A stretch of DNA of 7,958 nucleotides, from positions 5,605 through 13,562 of the forward strand of contig PBDP01000008.1 of the NCBI GenBank assembly GCA_002718095.1, read 5' to 3'. This stretch comes from Chloroflexota bacterium. GTDB taxonomy: Bacteria; Chloroflexota; Dehalococcoidia; Lucifugimonadales; UBA826. The notes under the pieces are model-generated. The model saw only the letters and a program-made list of their open reading frames with translations. It was not told the origin of the DNA and made no database searches. Within the stretch, counting starts at the first letter, position 1; each line of letters begins with the position of its first letter. This document shows positions 1 through 6,551 of this stretch, in pieces. The position numbers were made by a program, and so were the translations under genes.

Positions 1-197
1 GGATATCTTGACGACATCATTGCTACTCTAGCCGGTACGCACAAAGGATGAGGTGTTATGGCGTATTCAAACTTAACTCCCGTAGCAGCTAATTTTTCAA
101 TATTAGGAGTTTGTATTCCTAAATCAGAGTACAATTTAAGTGCAGTTGCCCTTAATTCATCAGTAATCACAAATAATATATTTGGATAATCCCTCAT
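1..197 (-). CDS. Sulfatase (alkaline-phosphatase superfamily, S1 type), N-terminal part; runs off the left edge
   Basis: Reading leftwards from the ATG at 197, 65 complete codons are present before the window ends. The protein opens with PNILFVITDE (residues 5-14), the first strand and metal-binding acidic cluster of type I sulfatases, with D13-E14 where many relatives have DD or DQ. TPNIEKLAATGVKFEYA follows, and then PLCVPAR, a C-x-P-x-R sulfatase signature with Cys53, the residue normally matured to formylglycine, and Arg57. No signal peptide precedes the fold, so a cytoplasmic enzyme is likely. The substrate cannot be told from this fragment; metal-binding and substrate residues further on are outside the window. 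It starts 8 bases after the stop of the 455-residue gene, with a weak AAGG ribosome site overlapping that stop, so the two are probably co-transcribed. The family call is firm; completeness and specificity are unknown. Confidence 0.9.
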   Translation of the reverse strand, partial: MRDYPNILFVITDELRATALKLYSDLGIQTPNIEKLAATGVKFEYAITPHPLCVPARVAMMSSRY

Positions 198-205
198 TGT
201 ATGCC

Positions 206-1573
206 TTATTTATCCCAAGGAGTAATAGCCTCTTTTAGAGCTTTATATCCTTCTAAGAATCCTGGCCTTTCACCCGAGTATATAGCATCAAATTTTTCTA
301 AAGCTTTATCTAACCAGTCGTGTAAATCTGTATTGTCCGGATTCGCATCTATATAAGCATCACGTATTAAAACAAAATGTATTCTTGGGTCATAAGGTTG
401 CTTAGTACCCCCTACCCACTCATCACCATTTAATAGCCGTAATAACATTGCGTCGGCTGACCCTAGAGTTTGTTCATGTATTGGAGGCCCTTCCATTCGA
501 TACATTACCGAAGTCATGTCTCTACCGTTACCAGTTTCATATCCTAATTCATTCCATATATTTATAGTATTAATGTCTTTACCCAAGTGTTCTGCAACAA
601 TTCCTGAAAATGCTCTAAGAGGATCTGATATATCTGCTAGTAAATCTGTAAGCCTATCTCCATCTAGATCTGTTGCAAGTACTATAGTTTCTCTTTTTTC
701 AATTAAGTCCCATACAAGTAAACCGTAATTAGTATCAGATATATGTTGCTCTATTTGACCAGTCCAATTTTCCATACCATTTTTAAAGTCACTAGGTAAC
801 AAGCTTATGATTTTATCAATGTTATCTTTATGTTCTTCGTATGGATCGACAGCATATTTTCGACCGACTTTGAATTTTGTTCCCTTTAATAACCATGAAT
901 GTAACCCTGCACTTATACCGTCTTCCATGGCTTGAGTTGGTTTCATGGCAACTCGTCCTAATTTTCCAGTTTCATGGACCATTTTTAAAAATAATCTATT
1001 AGCATAAGCTAATTGAATCCCAGGAGTGTTCATTTCTGAATGGATTAATCCTTCATCTGTAATGTTAAATTTAGGTTTGTCTTGTGAATATGGCAAACAA
1101 GGCATAGATCTTACGACTGTTATTGGGCCATAGGGTCTAACATTGCAATATACTCCAGCTTGAGTCCTTAGTGGAGCATTACCTGATTTACCGTTAACAA
1201 CTACCTTATTCCCCTTTCCGTCGTTAACATAGGCATCTCCAGCAGTAGACCATTTTATGGACGTGCAAGGCATGTTTCCAAACCAAGCTAAAGATTCTAG
1301 GTTCGAGTCATGTCTATACTGAGACCACATTGGGACTGCATAAAAAGGAAGCCCCAAAATGTCTGTAGCTGCAAGAGTACCCAAAAGGGCATAAGCATCT
1401 GTTAATGCATGAGCGACAGGGTTTACGATTCCATCATGTTTGCCACCTTTCCAGACGACCGCATTTGGGTATCCGTTAGGTTTTATTTCTGATAGCTCCA
1501 ATAATGAAGATAATTCTCCTAATAAGTCCCCTCCAGCTGCTTCTGTTTTTGCAATACCCAACAAGTCGATCAT
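206..1573 (-). CDS. Uncharacterised soluble protein, 455 aa, co-transcribed with a sulfatase
   Basis: I do not recognise this family. The reading frame is long, uninterrupted and has a well-placed AAGAGG ribosome site 5 nt before its ATG, so it is a real gene. The product looks like a cytosolic globular protein: no signal peptide and no convincing membrane span. Visible features are a G/P/W-rich first half with two similar short segments around cysteines (GNMPCTS near residue 103 and RSMPCLPYS near 159), a third Cys at 143, an acidic stretch TDLDGDRLTDLLADISD at about 301-317, and a charged, helical C-terminal tail (about 417-450). Tryptophan, histidine and acidic residues are plentiful, which would fit an enzyme, but no catalytic motif of a known family could be named. 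Its stop lies 8 bp before the downstream sulfatase gene, so a role in handling a sulfated compound is a reasonable guess from context only. Its G+C, about 40% by eye, is higher than that of the right-hand genes. Confidence 0.85.
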   Translation of the reverse strand: MIDLLGIAKTEAAGGDLLGELSSLLELSEIKPNGYPNAVVWKGGKHDGIVNPVAHALTDAYALLGTLAATDILGLPFYAVPMWSQYRHDSNLESLAWFGNMPCTSIKWSTAGDAYVNDGKGNKVVVNGKSGNAPLRTQAGVYCNVRPYGPITVVRSMPCLPYSQDKPKFNITDEGLIHSEMNTPGIQLAYANRLFLKMVHETGKLGRVAMKPTQAMEDGISAGLHSWLLKGTKFKVGRKYAVDPYEEHKDNIDKIISLLPSDFKNGMENWTGQIEQHISDTNYGLLVWDLIEKRETIVLATDLDGDRLTDLLADISDPLRAFSGIVAEHLGKDINTINIWNELGYETGNGRDMTSVMYRMEGPPIHEQTLGSADAMLLRLLNGDEWVGGTKQPYDPRIHFVLIRDAYIDANPDNTDLHDWLDKALEKFDAIYSGERPGFLEGYKALKEAITPWDK

Positions 1574-1578
1574 AAATA

Positions 1579-1584
1579 CCTCTT
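1579..1584 (-). promoter_or_regulatory. Ribosome binding site AAGAGG for the 455-aa gene
   Basis: On the minus strand AAGAGG lies 5 nt upstream of the ATG at 1571-1573. This is the strongest Shine-Dalgarno sequence on the minus strand here and settles the start codon of the unrecognised gene. Confidence 0.7.
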
Positions 1585-1614
1585 AACAAAAAATTACTAA
1601 AATATAAAATATCG

Positions 1615-1635
1615 TATATTATTGAGAATAATATA
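1615..1635. repeat. Perfect 9-bp inverted repeat, candidate operator
   Basis: TATATTATT (1615-1623), spacer GAG, and AATAATATA (1627-1635) are exact reverse complements. The 21-bp element sits near the middle of the divergent region and overlaps both the tentative minus-strand -35 and the tentative plus-strand -10. A dimeric repressor or activator bound here could control both operons together. No regulator gene is in the window, and an all-A/T palindrome has an appreciable chance of arising at random. Confidence 0.4.
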
Positions 1636-1671
1636 AGAAACCTAATAAGTTGACCAGAGAGATCTAAGAAT

Positions 1672-3096
1672 ATGAGACCCAATATAATACTGATAAATTG
1701 TGATGATCTTGGATACGGTGATCTTGGATGTTATGGATCGTCAAAAAATTCAACTCCCTTTATTGATAAAATGTCTGATGAAGGAATTAGATTTACAGAT
1801 TTTTATGTTCCATCTCCTGTTTGTTCTCCATCTAGGGGTGCTTTGTTAACAGGATGTTACCCAAAGCGTATTGGATTTGCTAGTTTTGATTCTCGTGGCC
1901 TTCCTTATAGGAGCACAGTTTTATTCCCAGGCGACCCGGAAGGCTTAAATCCTGATGAACTAACTATCGCAAAGCTTCTCAAATCTGTTGGGTATACAAC
2001 CAAAATGATTGGTAAATGGCATTGCGGAGACCAGAAAGAATTCTTACCAACAAAACATGGATTCGATACTTATTTGGGCCTTCCTTATAGTAATGATATG
2101 GGAATTCAAGAGCCGGACGATGATTACCCTCCTCTTCCATTGATTCAAAATGATGATGTGATATCGTCTCAACCAGATCAATCATTATTGACAGATTTGT
2201 ATACTGAAGAAGCACTATCTTTTATTGAAGAATCTAAAGATGAACCATTTTTTTTGTATTTTGCACATATGTATGTTCACTTACCAATTTATGTAAAAGA
2301 TGAAATCTTAAATGATTCAGAAAATGGACGGTATGGCGCTGCAGTCGCTTCTATTGATATATCAACAGGACAGATTTTAGAAAAATTAAAAGAATTAGAG
2401 ATTGATGAGAATACTCTTGTTATTTTCACTAGTGATAATGGTTCTAGAAATAGAGATGAAGGTGGTAGTAATTATCCTTTGAAAGGCCATAAAGGATTGA
2501 CTTGGGAAGGAGGGATGAGAGTCCCGTGTATTATGAGATGGCCAAATCAAATTCCTTCAAACGTTATTAAAGATGAAATAACTACGTCTATGGATATTTA
2601 TCCTACTCTGGCAAATTTTGCTCAGACAGAACTTCCAGATGACCGAATCATTGATGGCATTGATATGTCTGAGTCTTTACTAAATCCTGATATCAAATTT
2701 GATAGAAAAAATTTCTTTTATTACAACAAGGATAATTTAGAAGCAGTTAGAAGTGGAGACTGGAAACTTCATGTTTATAAAACTGATCGTCGAATACCTC
2801 ATGCTAGTGACCAAAATGCTGGACCTGATACAGGAAAAGAACTCCAAGAACTGTATAATTTGAAAAATGATCCTAGTGAATCAATAAATATGTATGAAGA
2901 TAGGCCTGATATTGTAAAGAAACTAAGCTCAATGTTAACCCAGTGTCAGGAAGATTTAGGAGACGGTAGATTTAATATTATTGGGAAGAATGTAAGAAAA
3001 GTTGGAATTACTAATAACCCTACTACTTTGTTGCCTAGAAATGACCAAAATGATCCCAATGTAATTGCAATGTATGATTTAGCCGACAGAGGTTAA
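1672..3096 (+). CDS. Type I sulfatase (arylsulfatase family), 474 aa, full length
   Basis: This enzyme should hydrolyse a sulfate ester and release free sulfate and an alcohol. All main family landmarks are visible: PNIILINCDDLGYGDLGCYG at the N-terminus with metal-binding D11-D12, the perfect signature CSPSR with Cys51 (formylglycine precursor) and Arg55, GKWHCG with Lys115 and His117, the FAHMYVHLP segment with His203, TSDNG with metal-binding D255-N256, and GHKGLTWEGGMRVP with Lys274. The C-terminal half includes the usual ELYNLKNDPSE segment. The length is normal for bacterial arylsulfatase/GalNAc-6-sulfatase-like members. The protein starts directly in the fold with no signal peptide, so it is probably cytoplasmic. 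The start is fixed because an in-frame TGA at 1651-1653 lies just upstream with no other ATG between; an AGAGAG ribosome site is at 1656-1661. The GMC oxidoreductase gene follows after 6 bp. Substrate is unknown. Formylglycine maturation must come from a maturase encoded elsewhere. Confidence 0.95.
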   Translation: MRPNIILINCDDLGYGDLGCYGSSKNSTPFIDKMSDEGIRFTDFYVPSPVCSPSRGALLTGCYPKRIGFASFDSRGLPYRSTVLFPGDPEGLNPDELTIAKLLKSVGYTTKMIGKWHCGDQKEFLPTKHGFDTYLGLPYSNDMGIQEPDDDYPPLPLIQNDDVISSQPDQSLLTDLYTEEALSFIEESKDEPFFLYFAHMYVHLPIYVKDEILNDSENGRYGAAVASIDISTGQILEKLKELEIDENTLVIFTSDNGSRNRDEGGSNYPLKGHKGLTWEGGMRVPCIMRWPNQIPSNVIKDEITTSMDIYPTLANFAQTELPDDRIIDGIDMSESLLNPDIKFDRKNFFYYNKDNLEAVRSGDWKLHVYKTDRRIPHASDQNAGPDTGKELQELYNLKNDPSESINMYEDRPDIVKKLSSMLTQCQEDLGDGRFNIIGKNVRKVGITNNPTTLLPRNDQNDPNVIAMYDLADRG

Positions 3097-3102
3097 TCAT
3101 TA

Positions 3103-4629
3103 ATGACTTATGATTATTTAATCGTTGGTTCAGGTTCTGCAGGAGCAGTTCTAGCTGCTCGTCTTTCTGAGGATACTGCAACTTCAGTTTTGCTTATTGA
3201 AGCAGGTCCTGATTTTGCTACATTAGAAGAGCTTCCAGATGAAATTAAATATGCTTGGTTCCCAAATAGTGATGGTAATTTAGGAGTAAAAGCTAATTCA
3301 TACGATTGGGGATTTAAAGGTAAAGCAACAAATGAGTCACCTAATATAGAAGTGCCACGAGGAAAAGTTATAGGAGGTAGCAGCTCAACTAATGCACAAG
3401 GGTTTATAAGAGGTATACCTGAAGATTTTAATGAATGGGTTGAATTAGGTAATAATACCTGGTCTTTCGATAATGCTTTAAAGTACTATAAAAAATCAGA
3501 AAGTGATTTAGATATTCAAGATGACTTTCATGGGTCGGATGGACCTATAATAGCTAGAAGATTTAAGAAATCAGAATTAACTAATATTTCATTAGATTTT
3601 TATAATTCATGTAAATCTTTTGGCTTTGATGATTCCTATGATATTAATCATCCAGACTCTACTGGTGTTGGGGCTTTGCCATTTAATAACCCTGACAGGA
3701 TTAGATGGAGTACATCAATTGGTTATTTAAATGATATTAGAGATCGTGAAAATTTAACCATAATATCTAATTGTTTTGTTAATAAAATCTTATTTGATCA
3801 TTTAACAGCGACTGGAGTTAAAGCTGACATATTGGGTAAAGAACATACTTATACTGCTCTAAATGTAATATTATCTGCAGGTGCTATTTGTTCTCCTCAA
3901 CTATTAATGCTGTCTGGAATTGGTAATACTAACTATTTGCAAAAATTAGGAATTGAACCAATTTATGATTTGCCATCTGTTGGTCAAAATTTGAGAGATC
4001 ATCCTCGAATACCATTAATGTGGGAATCAGCAAATCAAATTTCACTAAAGAAACATCAATCACCATTGCAGGTTGTTTTGAGATACACATCAGTAAATTC
4101 AAATTTCAGAAATGATATATATATGATTATTGCGGCAGTTTCTGCTGACCAGACAGTTCGTATGGGTGTTGGATTATATAAAGCTAAATCATCAGGGTCT
4201 ATAACTCTTTCTACTTCTGATCCATATACTCAGCCTGTAATTGATTATAATTATTTTAATGATGATTTTGACTTAAGACGAATGAGGGATGCGGTTAGAT
4301 TAGCTTGTAATATTATATCGTCTAAATATTTTTCTGAGGCTGAAAATTACCCTAAAGGCATGAATGAAATTATATTATCGGATGATAATAATTTAAATTC
4401 TTGGATACGAACAAATGTTGATACATTCCATCACATTTCAGGTACTTGTAAGATGGGTTTAATTAACGACCCAACTTCTGTTGTAGATCAATTTGGTAAT
4501 GTAAAAGGTGTTAAAAATCTCAGGATTGTTGATGCGTCTATCATGCCTGATTGTGTGAGAGCTAATACTAATGCTACTGTTATTATGATGGCTGAAAAAA
4601 TATCAGATGATATAAAAAGTGGTAATTAA
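3103..4629 (+). CDS. GMC-family FAD-dependent oxidoreductase (choline/alcohol dehydrogenase-like), 508 aa
   Basis: A flavoprotein that should oxidise a primary or secondary alcohol to an aldehyde or ketone. The FAD-binding Rossmann motif YDYLIVGSGSAGAVLAARLS is at the extreme N-terminus (G9, G11, G14), with E33 at the end of the second strand for the ribose of FAD. The first GMC signature is PRGKVIGGSSSTN (85-97) and the second is AGAICSPQLLMLSGIG (259-274), followed by VGQNLRDHP (293-301). The catalytic C-terminal region holds HHISGTCKMG with His444 as the expected base, then the conserved Asn region RANTNAT with N488 and N490. It is slightly shorter than typical BetA-type members but has every landmark. 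There is no signal peptide. An AGAGG ribosome site at 3088-3092 overlaps the end of the sulfatase gene, whose stop is 6 bp away, so the two are almost surely translated from one message. The context suggests its substrate is an alcohol made by the sulfatase, but sequence alone does not identify it. Confidence 0.95.
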   Translation: MTYDYLIVGSGSAGAVLAARLSEDTATSVLLIEAGPDFATLEELPDEIKYAWFPNSDGNLGVKANSYDWGFKGKATNESPNIEVPRGKVIGGSSSTNAQGFIRGIPEDFNEWVELGNNTWSFDNALKYYKKSESDLDIQDDFHGSDGPIIARRFKKSELTNISLDFYNSCKSFGFDDSYDINHPDSTGVGALPFNNPDRIRWSTSIGYLNDIRDRENLTIISNCFVNKILFDHLTATGVKADILGKEHTYTALNVILSAGAICSPQLLMLSGIGNTNYLQKLGIEPIYDLPSVGQNLRDHPRIPLMWESANQISLKKHQSPLQVVLRYTSVNSNFRNDIYMIIAAVSADQTVRMGVGLYKAKSSGSITLSTSDPYTQPVIDYNYFNDDFDLRRMRDAVRLACNIISSKYFSEAENYPKGMNEIILSDDNNLNSWIRTNVDTFHHISGTCKMGLINDPTSVVDQFGNVKGVKNLRIVDASIMPDCVRANTNATVIMMAEKISDDIKSGN

Positions 4630-4648
4630 TAGTTTTATTATTAATCTA

Positions 4649-4688
4649 ATTAAATGAGTATATCTGCTTGTAAATCTACTCATTTAAT
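4649..4688. repeat. Perfect 12-bp inverted repeat with 16-nt loop between GMC and asnB-like genes
   Basis: ATTAAATGAGTA (4649-4660) is matched exactly by TACTCATTTAAT (4677-4688). It occupies more than half of the 75-bp gap. The right arm is followed by ATATCAATATAAATT, not a T-run, and the stem has only two G-C pairs, so it is a poor intrinsic terminator in either direction. It may instead be an operator, or an RNA hairpin that separates expression of the sulfatase/GMC pair from the downstream trio. Confidence 0.6.
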
Positions 4689-4699
4689 ATCAATATAAA
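4668..4699 (+). promoter_or_regulatory. Tentative promoter for the asnB-like operon, possibly giving a leaderless message
   Basis: TTGTAA (4668-4673) is a good -35 match. It is followed 17 nt later by CAATAT (4691-4696), or 20 nt later by TATAAA (4694-4699). Either -10 would place transcription start within a few bases of the ATG at 4705. That would fit the absence of any purine-rich ribosome site upstream of this gene. The -35 lies between the arms of the 12-bp inverted repeat. This is a consensus match in A/T-rich DNA, so confidence is low. Confidence 0.3.
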
Positions 4700-4704
4700 T
4701 TAAT

Positions 4705-6531
4705 ATGTGTGGAATTGCAGGAATATATAGTATTAACGGATCACCAGTAAGCAATATTACTGGTAGAATTCATCAAATGGCTGATTTACTTCAGCATAGA
4801 GGTCCAGATTGCACTGATTTTAATATAGATTCTGATAGTCGTTTTGCTTTTACAAATACTCGCCTTGCCATAAGTGATCCTATGTCTCAATTAACTCAAC
4901 CTTGGAGTACAAATGACAATAAATTTGTATTAACTTTTAATGGTGAAATATATAACGATTTAGAACTTAGGTCGGATTTGGCTTCCAAAGGATTTACGTT
5001 TAAATCAAATCAAGATACAGAAGTTCTTTTTAATGGATTAATTGAACGGGGCCCAGATTTTTTAGACGATATTGATGGGATGTGGGCTTTTGCATTTTTT
5101 AATGGGCACGAAAACTCTTTAATGTTGTCTAGAGATATTCTTGGTGAACGACAGGTTTTTTATCATGTAAATGATAATGAAATAATATTTTCGTCAGAAA
5201 TACCACCGTTATTGAATCAACTACAAACTCATTTGTCACTTGATATTGATCAAGTTATGTTTAGTTTAAGGTATGGTGCCACAAAGCCTGGTGAAACTTT
5301 AATATCAGGAATTAAAAAATTAAATCCTGGTCACATATTAAAGGTTAAAAACCGTGAAGTAAGTACATACAGATTTACCAAGCTTAACCCTGAGATATGG
5401 TTTGAATTCTTTGAATCAAATCCAGATGAAAAAACAGTGGAAAACAAATTTTCAGAATTATTCTCAGCAGTTTGTTTAAAGAGAATTCCTAGAGAAATTC
5501 CGTATGTTTCCACTTTAAGTGCAGGAATTGATAGCACTTTAGTATCTTTATATGCTTCAAATTTTGGTCAGACTAAAATAGAAACTCTTTTTGCAACTTC
5601 GAATGAAGATGATTTGAAAAGTGTTGAATATGCTTCTTTAAATGATAAAGAATCTAGTAAGAAAATTTCAGGTCAGATTAATTCTATTCATCATGTTGCC
5701 AACTTGGATGGTAAATATGCTGGCAAGGTATTAGAAGATGTTGCATCTAATTCGTATGACGGAATGTTAGAAGAAGGTACTGCTGCATTTCAAATGTTGG
5801 GTTTTAAGGGACGAGAATTAGGAAAGAAAGTGATGCTTATCAGTGATGGACCTGATGAATTTTTAACAGGATATACTTCTGACCGTAATTTTATTTTAGG
5901 AAAAAATGTACCTGAGAATAAAACTGAATTCACATTCCCTACAAATCATCAAACAAATAATATTGAAATTATGAACACATTATTTCCAGAATATAATTTC
6001 GAATTAACTAATTCACCTTTTGGAACAATTGACAAATGTTATGAATCTATTTTAGATCAAATGGATATTTCCCAATTAATAGCTTTATCATATGCTTCTT
6101 ATTCAATTCCTGATTACAATAATCTTAGGTCTGATAGAGGTTTTATGGGAGCGAGCATAGAGTCTCGTTCGCCTTTCTTAGCACCTAAAATGGTTGAATT
6201 TTTAATTGCATTGCCTCAGAAATTTAGATTCAATCATAAATATTCTTCAAAATCCATTCTGCGCAATATAATTGAGCAGAAACTAGGTGATTATGTATCT
6301 AATAGACCTAAAAAAGGCTTTAGTGAACCATTATGGTACAACCATGATATAAATAATGAAATTAGGCTTGATGAAGTAATATATGACCCTCAAACTTTGC
6401 GTATTTTACCTTTTAGCCCTACGTTTTTGGATAATCCTTATTCTGATCCATTTCACAAGATAAGATGGTCAATGTATGCTTTAGCGAAAATGAATGAGAA
6501 TTTAAAATCTAAAGGCATTAATTTTGTGTAG
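4705..6531 (+). CDS. asnB: Glutamine-hydrolysing asparagine synthase-family amidotransferase, 608 aa
   Basis: A two-domain enzyme expected to take ammonia from glutamine and transfer it to an ATP-activated carboxylate. The N-terminal Ntn-hydrolase domain begins MCGIAGIYS, with Cys2 as the nucleophile after Met removal, which fixes the start. HRGPD (31-35), NGEIYN (79-84) and QDTEV (103-107) line the glutaminase site. The synthetase domain has the ATP-pyrophosphatase loop LSAGIDST (271-278), SDGPDEFLTGY (380-390, with D384-E385), SIESRSPFL (484-492) and RPKKGF (534-539). Length is typical of AsnB. Several positions differ from the housekeeping consensus: SAGIDST where SGGVDSS is usual, GERQVFYH (147-154) where G-x-KPLYY is usual, and PFLA where PFLD is usual. 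These suggest a specialised amidotransferase, for example for a natural product or uronic-acid amide, rather than the asparagine maker. No Shine-Dalgarno sequence is visible upstream. The methyltransferase gene follows within 20 bp. The family is certain, the acceptor is not. Confidence 0.93.
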   Translation: MCGIAGIYSINGSPVSNITGRIHQMADLLQHRGPDCTDFNIDSDSRFAFTNTRLAISDPMSQLTQPWSTNDNKFVLTFNGEIYNDLELRSDLASKGFTFKSNQDTEVLFNGLIERGPDFLDDIDGMWAFAFFNGHENSLMLSRDILGERQVFYHVNDNEIIFSSEIPPLLNQLQTHLSLDIDQVMFSLRYGATKPGETLISGIKKLNPGHILKVKNREVSTYRFTKLNPEIWFEFFESNPDEKTVENKFSELFSAVCLKRIPREIPYVSTLSAGIDSTLVSLYASNFGQTKIETLFATSNEDDLKSVEYASLNDKESSKKISGQINSIHHVANLDGKYAGKVLEDVASNSYDGMLEEGTAAFQMLGFKGRELGKKVMLISDGPDEFLTGYTSDRNFILGKNVPENKTEFTFPTNHQTNNIEIMNTLFPEYNFELTNSPFGTIDKCYESILDQMDISQLIALSYASYSIPDYNNLRSDRGFMGASIESRSPFLAPKMVEFLIALPQKFRFNHKYSSKSILRNIIEQKLGDYVSNRPKKGFSEPLWYNHDINNEIRLDEVIYDPQTLRILPFSPTFLDNPYSDPFHKIRWSMYALAKMNENLKSKGINFV

Positions 6532-6541
6532 ATTAAGAGAT

Positions 6542-6545
6542 GAGG
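6542..6545 (+). promoter_or_regulatory. Ribosome binding site GAGG favouring the second methyltransferase start
   Basis: GAGG lies 6 nt before the ATG at 6552, ideal spacing. For the earlier in-frame ATG at 6540 the only purine run (AAGAG, 6535-6539) touches the start codon with no spacer. The later start is therefore preferred. Confidence 0.5.
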
Positions 6546-6551
6546 TTCTTG

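Larger units (their letters stand above)
1574..1671. promoter_or_regulatory. Divergent promoter region between the two sulfatase transcription units
   Basis: These 98 bp separate two genes transcribed away from each other and must hold the start signals for both unless transcription reads in from outside. The stretch is almost entirely A/T apart from the ribosome-site region at 1651-1661. A minus-strand candidate is TTCTCA (1623-1628) and TATATT (1601-1606), 16 nt apart, which would give a short leader containing the AAGAGG site. On the plus strand TATAAG (1632-1637) is a fair -10 match but has no good -35 partner. In such A/T-rich DNA -10 matches arise easily, so the region is certain but the exact boxes are tentative. 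Confidence 0.5.

Noticed and set aside
516-728. Plus-strand open frame of 70 codons
   Set aside because: It lies wholly inside the long minus-strand 455-aa gene, has low-complexity Ser-rich translation and no ribosome site. It is a shadow frame.
1476-1682. Minus-strand open frame of 68 codons across the divergent promoter
   Set aside because: It overlaps the strongly supported start of the 455-aa gene and the promoter region, with a translation typical of A/T-rich noncoding DNA.
1897-2090. 14-bp direct repeat GGCCTTCCTTATAG at 1897-1910 and 2077-2090
   Set aside because: Both copies lie in the sulfatase coding frame and encode GLPY-type segments. It looks like chance or shared codon use, with no flanking mobile-element structure.
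1979-2215. Minus-strand open frame inside the sulfatase gene
   Set aside because: It is antisense to a sulfatase with all its family motifs. No start signal or recognisable domain supports it.
1672-4629. Choline-sulfate utilisation operon (betC-betA)
   Set aside because: The enzyme families fit, but no choline-specific residues could be verified. The sulfatase looks like the broader arylsulfatase group, and no betB, betI or choline transporter is present. Gene symbols were therefore withheld.
4649-4688. Intrinsic terminator after the GMC gene
   Set aside because: The inverted repeat is perfect, but the stem is A/T-rich and no T-tract follows either arm. It is listed as an inverted repeat of unknown role instead.
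5331-5537. Minus-strand open frame inside the AsnB-like gene
   Set aside because: It is antisense to conserved coding sequence, including the ATP-loop region. It is a shadow frame.
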